A stretch of DNA of 38,565 bases from Bacteroidaceae bacterium (GCA_017556585.1 JAFYMP010000084.1:1-38565); one strand, 5' to 3'. Positions 1-8,554 are shown, counted from the stretch's first letter. The notes: generated by a model not told the origin, from the sequence alone. Numbers and translations: made by a program.

Positions 1-187
1 CCAATTCAGTTGGTTCAATAACTACGTACCTTACATAGAGTACGTTTTGCTTCTGCTTGGAATTTTGTGTTGATGTTGAACTCTGTGTCAAATCCTTGTT
101 CTCTTTTGGTGTAAAAGCTTTCACTGCTAAAACAACCACTATACAAGCGATGACACCTACAATTAGCCATTTTGTACTTTTCTTCAT
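1..187 (-). CDS. Efflux periplasmic adaptor (HlyD/AcrA/MacA-like), N-terminal part only
   Basis: Reading leftward from an ATG at 187-185, about 62 codons are visible before the window edge, so this is the start of a longer gene. The protein opens with MKKSTKWLIVGVIACIVVVL, a basic residue cluster followed by one hydrophobic segment (about residues 7-24), then a polar Ser/Gln/Lys-rich linker and the stretch VLYVRYVVIEPTEL. That architecture (membrane anchor, linker, then a V-R-x-V-V-x-P-x-E-L strand) is typical of the N-terminus of periplasmic adaptor subunits of tripartite RND or ABC efflux pumps in Bacteroidetes. The diagnostic barrel-sandwich and hairpin domains lie outside the window, so the family call is an inference from a short piece. 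A longer reading starting near 209 in another frame is a shadow and lacks the membrane segment. A box TATTTTTG (214-207) on the same strand could be its promoter. Confidence 0.55.
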   Translation of the reverse strand, partial: MKKSTKWLIVGVIACIVVVLAVKAFTPKENKDLTQSSTSTQNSKQKQNVLYVRYVVIEPTEL

Positions 188-416
188 ATTCTATTCGGTT
201 ATACTGCAAAAATACAAAAACATATTAAAACACTAAAACAATGATTAACACTCTTAACCTTTTTTATCAAAATATCTTTTTATGTGGAATTAAATCACTA
301 TTTTCGTAGCGTGACATATAGCTGTTTTTAGGAAAATCCCCCGTTTGTTTTAGGGGTTTTCCCTATCGTGGCTGAATATATGCCTATATATTTGCAAAGT
401 AAAAATGTATTTAAAT
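188..416. other. Divergent intergenic region
   Basis: This AT-rich gap of about 230 bases separates the leftward adaptor gene from the rightward GH97 operon. It carries a candidate -7 box for each direction (TATTTTTG read leftward at 214-207, TATATTTG read rightward at 387-394). I see no RNA gene or strong hairpin. Confidence 0.5.
387..394 (+). promoter_or_regulatory. Candidate -7 box for the GH97 operon
   Basis: TATATTTG matches the Bacteroidetes sigma-ABfr -7 consensus TAnnTTTG. It lies 22 bases before the preferred ATG at 417, leaving a very short leader. No clear TTTG -33 element sits at the usual distance, so support is moderate. Confidence 0.5.
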
Positions 417-2381
417 ATGAGAAAGTACGGTAAATCTGTTAGTAGAGCATTGGCGGCAATTTTAATATTGTGTGCCGTAAAAGTACAAGCAAAAGAGATA
501 GTAAGTCTTCCGGGTGATCCTATTAGTTTTGTATTGGATTATAACACAAAAGGTGAATTGGTTTATGATTTGAGTTACAAAGGTGTAAAACTTATAGAAC
601 AATCTCCTATAGGAATGAATAATGCCGATGGCGTAAGCTATACTCCTGAAAACTTTAAAATAGAGTTGGTTGGGACATCGGGCGAAAGCGGTACGTTAAC
701 TCCTGTATGGGGTAAACGTTCTATGATGAATAAACACTATATTCAGAAATCTTATCAAATAACTCCGTTATATCCTTTAACAAATGAACATAATACCCCT
801 CCAAGAGTATATTTGGAGGTAAGGGTTTACGAAGGTGCAGTGGCTTTTCGCTACAGATGTGTTCTTCCGCAACCATCTCATGAACCTATAGTTCCTGTCA
901 ATACCATAATAGAGAATACTAAGTTCAATTTTGCTGGCGATTTTACAGCCTGGTACTACAATGGTGAACGTCACAATATAGGTCCCGAACTCCTTTCCAG
1001 AGCAAGTGGAGAACGTCTGCCTGTAATGACCATCAAGGCAAAGGATAATATCTATATGGCTATTCACGAAGCTGATGTTAATGAAAAAGCTCTGCCTATG
1101 CGTTTGCAGACTGAACAGGGTAGTACATCGTTTTCTGTAGTGACAGAACCATTGGATTTTCAGACAAAATATGTATCACCATGGCGTGTTATTCTTTTGG
1201 GAGAGACTCCGGGCGCACTTGTGGATTCAGATGTTTTGCAACTGCTAAATCCCGCACCTGCAAAGGGAATGGATTTCTCCTGGGTTAAACCGGGTATAGC
1301 ACTTTGGGATTGGCGTATCAATGGTGCCGAATGGGACGGTTATCGTTATGGAATGAATTACGATTCCTGGGTTAGAATGGTTGATTTTGCATCGGAACAG
1401 GGATTTGCATATCTGGTGCTCGATGCCAACTGGTACGGTCCTGAATTTGAGAAGAATTCAGATCCTGTAACAGGAGAAAAGGCAAAGGATGTTCAGCGCA
1501 TAATTAAATATGGTAAAGAGAAAGGTGTAGGAATATGGCTCTATCTGAACGATGTAGCGGGTACTAATTACCCAATAGAAGAGACTCTCAAACAGTACGA
1601 AGAGTGGGGCGCTGCAGGTGTTAAGTACGGCTTTATGAATGGTAATTCACAGCAGAAGAATGAAAAGACACGTCAAATAACAGAGCTCTGTGCCAAACAT
1701 CATCTGCTTATAAATTTCCACGACTATCCTGTACATCCGTATGGTCAGGAGAGAACTTGGCCAAATGCAGTTACACGCGAATACTGCAAGGCACAGCTGG
1801 ACGGACATCAAACATTTGAACCAAAAACATTTGTAACATCGGTCTTTGTAAATATGATAGCAGGTCCTATAGATATGAATAACGGATTTATGGATTTGCG
1901 TCAGGGACGTACCACACGCGTAGATAATAATCAGGAGGTACACTCTACCGTATCGGGTGAAATGGCTCGTACATTGATAACCTATTCCGGTGTAACCATT
2001 ATCCCTGATATTCCGGAATATTACGAAAAGTATCCATCACTGTTGCGCTTCCTGTCTGCTCAGAAGATGCCTTGGAAAGAGAGCAAAACATTGATGGGCG
2101 AAATAGGCGAATACATTGTAATGATGCGTCAGTCTGCTACAGGCGATTATCTGATAGGCGCAGCTACAAACGAAGAGGCTCGCACATTGGAAATTCCGTT
2201 GAATTTCCTTGATAAGAAAGGCAGTTGGACAATGGAGATAACTCAGGATGCTCCGGATACCCACTACCTGACAAATCGTGAAACCTATACAACCAGAACA
2301 GAGATTGGTACAAGCAAAGGAGTGCTTAAACTTGAACTTGCTCCGGGTGGTGGTGCCTGCGTACTGCTTAAAAAGAGATAA
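417..2381 (+). CDS. Secreted glycoside hydrolase family 97 protein (divergent subgroup)
   Basis: The protein of about 654 residues has a signal peptide ending near VQAKE, an N-terminal beta-sandwich of the GH97 type, and a TIM-barrel core with landmarks GIALWDWRINGAEW, LVLDANWYGPEF and RTWPNAVTREYCKAQ. GH97 enzymes (SusB and relatives) are calcium-dependent exo-acting alpha-glucosidases or alpha-galactosidases in the periplasm. Retaining members have an Asp nucleophile in a VDFM-type strand; here that strand reads VKYGFMNG, with Gly405. Inverting SusB-like members have a base Glu in an NAHE motif; here it is NFHD, with Asp436. It therefore resembles neither reference type exactly and its substrate is unclear. 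An in-frame ATG at 405 is possible, but 417 places the signal peptide normally and leaves room for a leader. It is first in an operon; its TAA overlaps the next ATG by one base. Confidence 0.88.
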   Translation: MRKYGKSVSRALAAILILCAVKVQAKEIVSLPGDPISFVLDYNTKGELVYDLSYKGVKLIEQSPIGMNNADGVSYTPENFKIELVGTSGESGTLTPVWGKRSMMNKHYIQKSYQITPLYPLTNEHNTPPRVYLEVRVYEGAVAFRYRCVLPQPSHEPIVPVNTIIENTKFNFAGDFTAWYYNGERHNIGPELLSRASGERLPVMTIKAKDNIYMAIHEADVNEKALPMRLQTEQGSTSFSVVTEPLDFQTKYVSPWRVILLGETPGALVDSDVLQLLNPAPAKGMDFSWVKPGIALWDWRINGAEWDGYRYGMNYDSWVRMVDFASEQGFAYLVLDANWYGPEFEKNSDPVTGEKAKDVQRIIKYGKEKGVGIWLYLNDVAGTNYPIEETLKQYEEWGAAGVKYGFMNGNSQQKNEKTRQITELCAKHHLLINFHDYPVHPYGQERTWPNAVTREYCKAQLDGHQTFEPKTFVTSVFVNMIAGPIDMNNGFMDLRQGRTTRVDNNQEVHSTVSGEMARTLITYSGVTIIPDIPEYYEKYPSLLRFLSAQKMPWKESKTLMGEIGEYIVMMRQSATGDYLIGAATNEEARTLEIPLNFLDKKGSWTMEITQDAPDTHYLTNRETYTTRTEIGTSKGVLKLELAPGGGACVLLKKR

Positions 2382-3070
2382 TGCGTAGATACCTTATATA
2401 TATACTGTTGTTATTGCCTCTTAGTATAGCTGCAGTTCCAACGTATTTTTGTACCGATGTAGGTACAACGCTGAATTATGTGCGTAAGTATGTAGATAGT
2501 GGCGAGGTAAAGTGGTATCATAAACTTACTGTGAATCAGCAATTCAGTATGCATGATGATACAACTACAATAGTTACCTTCTCTGAATTTACAGATGCAG
2601 ATGCTAAACCGATTATTGATGCACCGGTGACACAATATGTTAAAATAGCTACAGATGGCACTATAAAACTTAAATTAACAAATGCAGTAGTGGTAATATT
2701 ACATACTACGTTGCCATTTGGTCATGCTAAAACAGTGGAAACGGGTGCAGTTCTGCCTGCTAATATGAAACCGGGAGATGTATTGCCATCGGCCGATGCA
2801 AAAGCTACTATTTTGGGATTGAAGTATAGCGTAAAGGTAACAGAACGCAAAGTGTTACGTTATGAGACAATAACTACACCAGCCGGTACTTTTGACTGCA
2901 TAGTAATAAGCGAGCACAAAGTGGAGAAGGCACCGGCATACAGACGTGAAACAACAGCTCTTTCATGGTATGCCGATGGAATAGGGTATGTGCGTCACGA
3001 TACATACAATAAGAATATGCATCTGGAGACAAGTGAACAACTTTACTCAATAGATAGAAAAATTGACTAA
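2381..3070 (+). CDS. Secreted TapB/DUF3108-like protein
   Basis: This 229-residue protein has a signal peptide (MRRYLIYILLLLPLSIAAVP) and no further membrane segment, so it is probably periplasmic. Its C-terminal half contains ETITTPAGTFDCIVISE and WYADGIGYVRHDTY, which match the recurring pattern of the TapB/DUF3108 beta-rich family. Members of this family have no established enzymatic role. Translation is probably coupled to the upstream GH97 gene through the TAATG overlap, and the esterase gene starts 19 bases after its stop, so the three products are likely made together and act on the same exported glycan. I cannot assign a specific function. Confidence 0.65.
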   Translation: MRRYLIYILLLLPLSIAAVPTYFCTDVGTTLNYVRKYVDSGEVKWYHKLTVNQQFSMHDDTTTIVTFSEFTDADAKPIIDAPVTQYVKIATDGTIKLKLTNAVVVILHTTLPFGHAKTVETGAVLPANMKPGDVLPSADAKATILGLKYSVKVTERKVLRYETITTPAGTFDCIVISEHKVEKAPAYRRETTALSWYADGIGYVRHDTYNKNMHLETSEQLYSIDRKID

Positions 3071-3089
3071 CTTAATTACTTATAACAAT

Positions 3090-4226
3090 ATGAAAAAACT
3101 AACCTTATCTTTAATGATGGCATTCTGTACAATGGGACTTTTTGCGCAGGAACTTGCCAACTTCAATTTTGGAAGAGTAAACGTAGTGTCACCGGAAATA
3201 GGTGAACAGAATGTGACATTCCGTATTCAGGCTCCACAAGCTCAGAATGTGCAGGTAGCTCTGTCATGGCAACAGCAACCTGTAGCTATGACAAAGAACC
3301 AGCAAGGCGTGTGGGAAGCATCGGTTCCACGTCCTGCAGCAGAACTCTACACCTATAATTTTGTGGTAGATGGTGTAAAGGTGAACGACGCCAACAATAT
3401 CTTTATGCAACGTGATGGAACAACATTCCTTAGTGTGTTGCTTATTCCAGGTGAACTGACAGAAAACTATTTTGAAGCAAATAAAAGAGGTGATTTGCAT
3501 CAGGTTTGGTACGAATCCCCTACACTTGGAATGGAACGCAGGATGTTCGTATATACTCCACATGGTTATAACGATATGAAAGATCCACTTCCTGTATTAT
3601 ATCTATTACATGGTGCAGGTGGTGACGAAGATGCCTGGAGTAATATGGGACGTACTTGTCAGATAATGGATAACCTTATTGAAAAGGGTCAGGCTAAACC
3701 TATGATTGTGGTAATGCCTAACGGTAATCCTACACAGTATGCAGCTCGTACATTGCAGATTCCTGAAAAGCAGCAGGATCGTAATGACCCTAATTTTGCA
3801 AATGCATACGTAACCAGTATAGTTAAGGATATGGTTCCTTATATGGAGAAGAACTATAATGTAATTAAGAATCCTGATGGTCGTGCCATAGCAGGTTTAT
3901 CAATGGGTGCCGGTCATACTATCAGCTGTACAAATCTGTTCCCGGGTTTTTTTAAATATATTTGCCCACTTAGCAATGGTATTCGTGTAGATGATAATAA
4001 TCGTGCTGAATACAACAAGCAGTTCCAGGCTTTAAAGAAAGCCGGCATCAAACTGTATTGGATAGGTTGTGGTGAAACAGATTTCCTAATAGAGAGCGCT
4101 CGTCAATTGGATGCAACACTTACCGAAAATGGTATAGAACATACATTCTATGAAAATAGTGGCGGTCACACCTGGAGTAACTGGAGAATCTATCTGAATC
4201 AGTTCGCTCCATTGCTCTTTAAGTAA
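3090..4226 (+). CDS. Secreted CE1-type esterase with N-terminal E-set domain
   Basis: The ATG at 3090 begins a good signal peptide (MKKLTLSLMMAFCTMGLFAQ); a TTG 27 bases earlier is in frame but unlikely. Residues about 20-115 form an early-set/glycogen-binding-like beta domain (VTFRIQAPQAQNVQVAL, YTYNFVVDG) common at the front of xylan-active esterases. The rest is an alpha/beta hydrolase of the esterase-D/feruloyl esterase type: VLYLLHGAGGDEDAW (oxyanion region), IAGLSMGAGH with nucleophile Ser271, candidate Asp331 (GCGETDF) and His360 (GGHTWSNW). Known relatives remove feruloyl or acetyl groups from arabinoxylan. As third gene of the GH97 operon, followed by a terminator, it probably strips ester decorations in the periplasm or at the surface. 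The exact ester specificity cannot be read from sequence. Confidence 0.85.
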   Translation: MKKLTLSLMMAFCTMGLFAQELANFNFGRVNVVSPEIGEQNVTFRIQAPQAQNVQVALSWQQQPVAMTKNQQGVWEASVPRPAAELYTYNFVVDGVKVNDANNIFMQRDGTTFLSVLLIPGELTENYFEANKRGDLHQVWYESPTLGMERRMFVYTPHGYNDMKDPLPVLYLLHGAGGDEDAWSNMGRTCQIMDNLIEKGQAKPMIVVMPNGNPTQYAARTLQIPEKQQDRNDPNFANAYVTSIVKDMVPYMEKNYNVIKNPDGRAIAGLSMGAGHTISCTNLFPGFFKYICPLSNGIRVDDNNRAEYNKQFQALKKAGIKLYWIGCGETDFLIESARQLDATLTENGIEHTFYENSGGHTWSNWRIYLNQFAPLLFK

Positions 4227-4253
4227 GCCGCTTTCAGATAATTCAGATACAAA

Positions 4254-4287
4254 AGTCGGACACCTTGTTTGGTGCCCGACTTTTTTT
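4254..4287 (+). terminator. Intrinsic terminator of the GH97-esterase operon
   Basis: AGTCGGACACC pairs with GGTGCCCGACT (one mismatch) around a 6-base loop and is followed by seven T residues. Confidence 0.88.
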
Positions 4288-4376
4288 GTTAACAGTTTAC
4301 CATTTTAAATAAAAATCGTAAACACTAAAAAACTGTAAATCTGTTGTGTAGGTGAACAACGTGTGGAAATAGAGGA

Positions 4377-4384
4377 TACTTTTG
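4377..4384 (+). promoter_or_regulatory. Candidate -7 box for first paralogous lipoprotein
   Basis: TACTTTTG fits TAnnTTTG and lies about 80 bases before the preferred start at 4467. The -33 region (GTGTGG around 4360) is a weak match. Confidence 0.55.
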
Positions 4385-4466
4385 CAGAGAGTTAATCCTA
4401 CAGTATTAGGTTTAACCGTTTATTGTGTTTTTAAAAAATAGTTTTGTTTGCAAAAAAAGAGTGATT

Positions 4467-5015
4467 ATGAAAAAAATGTTCAATTATGTTGTTGTCTCAT
4501 TGCTTGCTACCACAATGGTTTCTTGTGATGATTCCAACAAAGACGATGCGTTTGGCAGTGCCACGTTCATCTTTACTTCGAACGCCAGCTTGGATTTGCT
4601 CGAAGCGGCTAATGTGATTATCACCATAACAGATAATTATGGTGTAATTCATGAAGAGTCTATGTCAACTATACAATGGGGAAAAAGTATAGTGAATATA
4701 AACTCTCTACCTGCCAATGCTATTATCAATGTCAGGGTAGAACTGAAAGATGATTTTATTCCTGTGGTAGGAGAAAAGTACGATTTTGATTTTAACGTGC
4801 TGTATGCCGTGCAGGTAGTAGAAAAAGATGGTGAACTGGATGAAAGTCGTATGGGTTCACTATGGAGTGTGACCACACGTGGTGTGGAATCGGAAAAACT
4901 GAAAGAGACCTTCAAACTTATTTTTCCTGAAAGCAAAGAGTTTAAGCTTGGTATAAATCACAAGCCACGTGACAAAAATGATTATATTATTACCATAGAC
5001 GAACTTCGTAATTAA
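4467..5015 (+). CDS. Lipoprotein of unknown function, paralogue A
   Basis: The preferred start at 4467 gives a 182-residue protein beginning MKKMFNYVVVSLLATTMVSC, a lipoprotein signal peptide with Cys20, followed by acidic residues. An in-frame ATG at 4425 would add 14 residues before the signal and is less likely. The mature part looks beta-rich: repeated strands such as GSATFIFTS, VIITITD, INVRVELKD and YDFDFNVLY suggest an immunoglobulin-like or similar beta-sandwich. It is clearly homologous along its whole length to the lipoprotein encoded at 7928-8479 (shared LFNYV-like signal, SLDLLE, SLPANA, FDF, ITIDEL). I recognise no named family. It is monocistronic, with its own promoter-like box and a terminator hairpin. 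Confidence 0.75.
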   Translation: MKKMFNYVVVSLLATTMVSCDDSNKDDAFGSATFIFTSNASLDLLEAANVIITITDNYGVIHEESMSTIQWGKSIVNINSLPANAIINVRVELKDDFIPVVGEKYDFDFNVLYAVQVVEKDGELDESRMGSLWSVTTRGVESEKLKETFKLIFPESKEFKLGINHKPRDKNDYIITIDELRN

Positions 5016-5024
5016 AATAGATGA

Positions 5025-5055
5025 GGGAGACTTAAATCACACACTTAAGTCTCCC
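5025..5055. terminator. Bidirectional terminator hairpin between convergent genes
   Basis: GGGAGACTTAA and TTAAGTCTCCC form a perfect 11-bp stem with a 9-base loop. It sits between the rightward lipoprotein and the leftward MBL gene; T-rich sequence follows on both strands, so it may serve both. Confidence 0.75.
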
Positions 5056-5083
5056 TTTCATTTCATATTCTTATAGTAATGCC

Positions 5084-6784
5084 TTATTGTAAGGCCTGAG
5101 GATCATTATAACGTATATATACTCCGTAGTCATAGATATAACTGTTAAGTCCGGAAGTGTTGTTTGGCATACCTTTACGCTTTCCTGAAAGAACCTCCTC
5201 CGACATCTTTTTCTCGTCTAAAATACGTTGAAGCGTTTCCGGATTACCCTGATAATGTCCCGGGTATAGTTTCTCTATACCGTACTTCTGCATATATTCT
5301 GCCGTACGGGTAGTGGTGGCAATAAGCTGTTTGAATGTGCCTTCAAACAGCAATAGGTTTGTAGAACCAAAAGCATCTCCACTAAATCCGTAGTGATGAT
5401 GTTTGTCAAAGAATGTGGTTGAATCGAAAGTATGTCCCGGGGTGTACATCACCTCAATTTGTCTGCCACCCAAATCTATTGTTAAACCATCTGATAAATA
5501 TCTAACTTCTCCCTTATAATTGGTTTGATTCTTTAGCAGGTTAGAATCTGCAGGGTTTATAAACATCTCCGAGAAACAATCAATAGCACCTGCGTGGTCG
5601 CCGTGAGCATGTGTCAATGCTACCAAAACAGGTTTGTCGGTAAGTGTGGCCACAGCCTTATCTAAATTAGGCATCTTTGTTCCGGCATCAATAAGCAGTG
5701 CTTGTGTTTCGCCCTCAATGAGATAAACAGATTCGTTATAAACCAAATGTCCGTTACCTACCCAAGTATGTTCGTCTATCTGTCTGAATACAACATCCTC
5801 ATCGCGATATACCATCTTTTCAGGATATATCTTGCTGAAATCTTCTGCCTGTTTGGCATTCCACACTACAATGGCGCTACCGTTTTTAAAGTAGGTATCC
5901 AGTGTTTGATGGTCAAGTCCTGATGGGGTAGTGGTGGCTATACCATTCTCTATCTGGTCAAGCAGCTCCTTCATATCATTTAGATAATCCATTCCCATCT
6001 CTTTCTTGCCAAGTTCCGGAAGCCAATCTCTCTGCCAATAGTGACCACCATAAATACGTAGCTTTTCTATGTTTACCTGATGCTCCGGATTATTTAACCA
6101 AGCAATCAGATGCGGTACTGCGCGTACGTAATTGCTAAAACTATCAGTGTTGAAAATCCATACGCCATGGCCGGAACCTATTGCATCGCCTGAAAAAAGA
6201 ATATTGCGTCCGTGTAGATAGAATACCATTGAACCTACAGTGTGTCCCGGGACAGCAATGGCCTCTACTTTTACGTCTCCTAAATCGAAAATATGACCTT
6301 CGTTATAGAAACTGTACTTTTCTTTTGGAAAGCGTGCAGCCATTTGTGCAAAATCATCTTCAGGTAGTGCAAAATGTACATCTTCATCCAAATATGCAGG
6401 AAGCATACCTGTATGGTCTCCGTGGTTGTGAGTAAACGTAATGGTTAATGGTTTACCATTTACACGTTCTGCAACAAGTTGTTTTAGAGACTCTTCTGCA
6501 TTATCTGCCCAATTTATTCTATTGGAAAGATCTATAAGCAGAGCCTTTTCTTTACCAACTATCAAGTAGATGTCCGAACAGTTATTAAAGTGTATTTTCT
6601 CACCCTTTTCATTAAAAACTTCACCACCGGGATATTCGGAGTTGAAATCCTGAATGTGATACACGTCCGGGTCTATAACAGTTATGGTGTAAGGACCTAC
6701 CTCTGTACTTTTGGTTTGGCCATTACAAGCCGTGCACAGTGCTAAAATCACTGCACATGCATACAGATATAGATGTTTGCACAT
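5084..6784 (-). CDS. Exported protein with two metallo-beta-lactamase domains
   Basis: This 566-residue protein begins with a hydrophobic signal and a Cys20 that suggests a lipoprotein (LCTACNGQTK). It then contains two complete MBL-fold units in tandem. Domain 1 (about 35-275) has THNHGDHTG (His119, His121, Asp123, His124), VPGHT (His181), SGDAIG (Asp200) and GGHYW (His248). Domain 2 (about 330-530) has THAHGDHAG (His392, His394, Asp396, His397), TPGHT (His451), SGDAFG (Asp470) and YPGHYQG (His510). Both sites therefore look able to bind two metals. Single-domain MBL lipoproteins are common; a fused pair with both sites intact is less so. It follows the DUF4380-type gene by 24 bases, forming an operon. 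The substrate is unknown; hydrolysis of a phosphodiester, lactone or thioester is possible. Confidence 0.85.
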   Translation of the reverse strand: MCKHLYLYACAVILALCTACNGQTKSTEVGPYTITVIDPDVYHIQDFNSEYPGGEVFNEKGEKIHFNNCSDIYLIVGKEKALLIDLSNRINWADNAEESLKQLVAERVNGKPLTITFTHNHGDHTGMLPAYLDEDVHFALPEDDFAQMAARFPKEKYSFYNEGHIFDLGDVKVEAIAVPGHTVGSMVFYLHGRNILFSGDAIGSGHGVWIFNTDSFSNYVRAVPHLIAWLNNPEHQVNIEKLRIYGGHYWQRDWLPELGKKEMGMDYLNDMKELLDQIENGIATTTPSGLDHQTLDTYFKNGSAIVVWNAKQAEDFSKIYPEKMVYRDEDVVFRQIDEHTWVGNGHLVYNESVYLIEGETQALLIDAGTKMPNLDKAVATLTDKPVLVALTHAHGDHAGAIDCFSEMFINPADSNLLKNQTNYKGEVRYLSDGLTIDLGGRQIEVMYTPGHTFDSTTFFDKHHHYGFSGDAFGSTNLLLFEGTFKQLIATTTRTAEYMQKYGIEKLYPGHYQGNPETLQRILDEKKMSEEVLSGKRKGMPNNTSGLNSYIYDYGVYIRYNDPQALQ

Positions 6785-6808
6785 AATATTCAGATTTTAA
6801 GAGACCCT

Positions 6809-7693
6809 TTATTTTACTAATGAGAGAGCCTTCTTTAATAATTTCTTAGAAGGTGCTTCAGGAAGATCAGATGGAATCAGGTACCAGCGTACTGTCCAGC
6901 TTAGCTCTTCGCCAGCCTTTAAAGTGGTGTATGCACCCTGTTCTTCAATTTCAACGAATGTCTTGCCAGGGTTTGCGTAGATCTGAATTTCACCTTCTGC
7001 CGGTGCAGGCTCTTCTGCTGCAAGATCCTGGAATTTCTTTACAAACAACATACCGTTGTCATAGAAAGCAAGCCATCCCTTACCGTCAATGTTTACCTTA
7101 CGGTTTGAGTTTGATTCATCCAGTACATACCACAATGCCTTCTGTTCAGCAACAAATGGCAGACCTTCCATGTTGTTGGCCGGTGTAGCCTCTGTTGCAT
7201 CGCAGAACAGGATACCACCGTTTGGTACTCTAGAAATTTCCCAAGGTGCAACCTTGCGTTCTTCGCCAGATTCGTTGATAATTGTGTATGTAATAACAAA
7301 TTCATTGTCTTTAGCATCGGTGGTAAACTCTTTACGTATTCTGTAACCAAAACGTGCAGATTTATCGCCTGTCAGTACTAAAGTGTTGCCATTTATCTCT
7401 GCATTAAATGCTCTTGTATCGTATTCCGGTACCGGAGGCCAGTTCCATTCAGATTGTGGACTTGTCCAGAATGTACTTCCAAATGAATTTGCCATTCTGG
7501 TTTGTGACAAAACTTCTGAATCGTTATACTTGTACGATACTATTTTTCCACCTTTTGCTGCGTCGATAGTCATAGAAACATCTCCTAATTTGATGCTGTA
7601 TTTACCATCTTCACTGTTGCTGATAGTTTGAGCAGAAGCAGTTATTCCGCCCAATGAAACTGCTGTAAGCAGAGATACCAATAATTTTTTCAT
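6809..7693 (-). CDS. Secreted DUF4380-type protein (aldose-epimerase-like fold)
   Basis: A 294-residue protein with a signal peptide ending near TASAQ. The body (KYSIKLGDVSMTIDAAKGG, SEWNWPP, FGYRIRKEFT, VAPWEISRVPNGG, LSWTVRWYLIP) follows the pattern of Bacteroidetes DUF4380 proteins, which are predicted to have the galactose-mutarotase beta-supersandwich fold. Activity in this group is not established; sugar binding or mutarotation is an inference from the fold. It is the promoter-proximal gene of a two-gene operon with the double-MBL lipoprotein, so the two probably work on the same exported molecule. No perfect -7 box was found upstream; TACTTTTA (7748-7741) is close. Confidence 0.72.
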   Translation of the reverse strand: MKKLLVSLLTAVSLGGITASAQTISNSEDGKYSIKLGDVSMTIDAAKGGKIVSYKYNDSEVLSQTRMANSFGSTFWTSPQSEWNWPPVPEYDTRAFNAEINGNTLVLTGDKSARFGYRIRKEFTTDAKDNEFVITYTIINESGEERKVAPWEISRVPNGGILFCDATEATPANNMEGLPFVAEQKALWYVLDESNSNRKVNIDGKGWLAFYDNGMLFVKKFQDLAAEEPAPAEGEIQIYANPGKTFVEIEEQGAYTTLKAGEELSWTVRWYLIPSDLPEAPSKKLLKKALSLVK

Positions 7694-7821
7694 TTCTTTA
7701 TTTTTTAGTTTAATAATACCTTATTTAATTATAGAGATTGTAAAAGTACGTAATCATTTTGATAAATGAGTAGTGTGTCTTAAAATAGATGTTAAAAAAT
7801 GATAAATACAAGGTGAAACTC

Positions 7822-7852
7822 TTGTGAGAAATAAAATTTGAATTTATATTTG
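7822..7852 (+). promoter_or_regulatory. Promoter of second paralogous lipoprotein
   Basis: A TTG at 7822-7824 and TATATTTG at 7845-7852 have about 20 bases between them, a good sigma-ABfr arrangement (-33 TTTG-like, -7 TAnnTTTG). The start codon is about 75 bases downstream. Confidence 0.65.
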
Positions 7853-7927
7853 TAACGATTACAAAAATGAAACAATTGTAATTGCTGTGATTTTAAACTT
7901 TGAAAAATTTACTAAATGAAAATTCGT

Positions 7928-8479
7928 ATGAAGAAATTATTCAATTATGTAGCTATAACAGTTTTGGCTACCACATTAATATCTTGTGAAGATATATTCA
8001 CTGATAGAGACGATCGTTTTGACAGTGCTACTTTTGTTTTTGAATCTACATCAAGTCTGGATTTACTTGAAGTGGCCGATGTTGAGTTTACCATTACAGA
8101 TTCACAGGGTAAGGTAATAACAGAAAAGATAGAAACAGTAGAATGGAAAAACAGTGTTGTGAATGTGAAAAGTTTGCCGGCTAATGCTAAACTCAATATC
8201 AAGGTAGCTCTAAAAGATGGTTATACACCAAAAGAAGGTGATGAATTTGATTTTAACTTTAAAGTTTCCTACAATGTATTGGTTTATGACAGAGGTGGTG
8301 AAATAGACGAGGATAGAAAAGGTAAATTATACGACATAACAATAAATGGAGTTGAAGCAGAGAATCTGACAGAGTCCTTTAAGAAGATTTTCCCAAAAGA
8401 AAAATTGTTCAGTTTCTCAATTGATCATGAAAATAGAGAAAAGGATGATTACTTGATTACCATAGATGAACTCAAGTAA
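7928..8479 (+). CDS. Lipoprotein of unknown function, paralogue B
   Basis: From the ATG at 7928 the protein is 183 residues, MKKLFNYVAITVLATTLISC plus an acidic tail, i.e. a lipoprotein with Cys20. A start at 7916 is also possible. Like its paralogue at 4467-5015 it appears beta-rich, with DSATFVFES, VEFTITDSQGKV, LNIKVALKDGY and FDFNFKVSYNVLVYD, and ends in DDYLITIDELK. The two share length, signal peptide and conserved blocks, so they arose by duplication. Each has its own promoter and terminator, and they flank the convergent DUF4380/MBL operon. No named family is recognised and no function is proposed. Confidence 0.75.
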   Translation: MKKLFNYVAITVLATTLISCEDIFTDRDDRFDSATFVFESTSSLDLLEVADVEFTITDSQGKVITEKIETVEWKNSVVNVKSLPANAKLNIKVALKDGYTPKEGDEFDFNFKVSYNVLVYDRGGEIDEDRKGKLYDITINGVEAENLTESFKKIFPKEKLFSFSIDHENREKDDYLITIDELK

Positions 8480-8501
8480 TGTTGTGTATAATTTAAATGT
8501 G

Positions 8502-8536
8502 GTTTGGGAGGATATTTGTTCTCCCAAACTTTTTTT
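8502..8536 (+). terminator. Intrinsic terminator after paralogue B
   Basis: GTTTGGGAG and CTCCCAAAC form a perfect 9-bp stem around a 10-base loop, followed by seven T residues. Confidence 0.9.
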
Positions 8537-8554
8537 CAATACAGCGGCTATAGA

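Noticed and set aside
1-209. Small 64-residue protein on the minus strand starting at 209
   Set aside because: It is a different frame over the adaptor gene; the frame starting at 187 gives a proper membrane anchor and family-like sequence.
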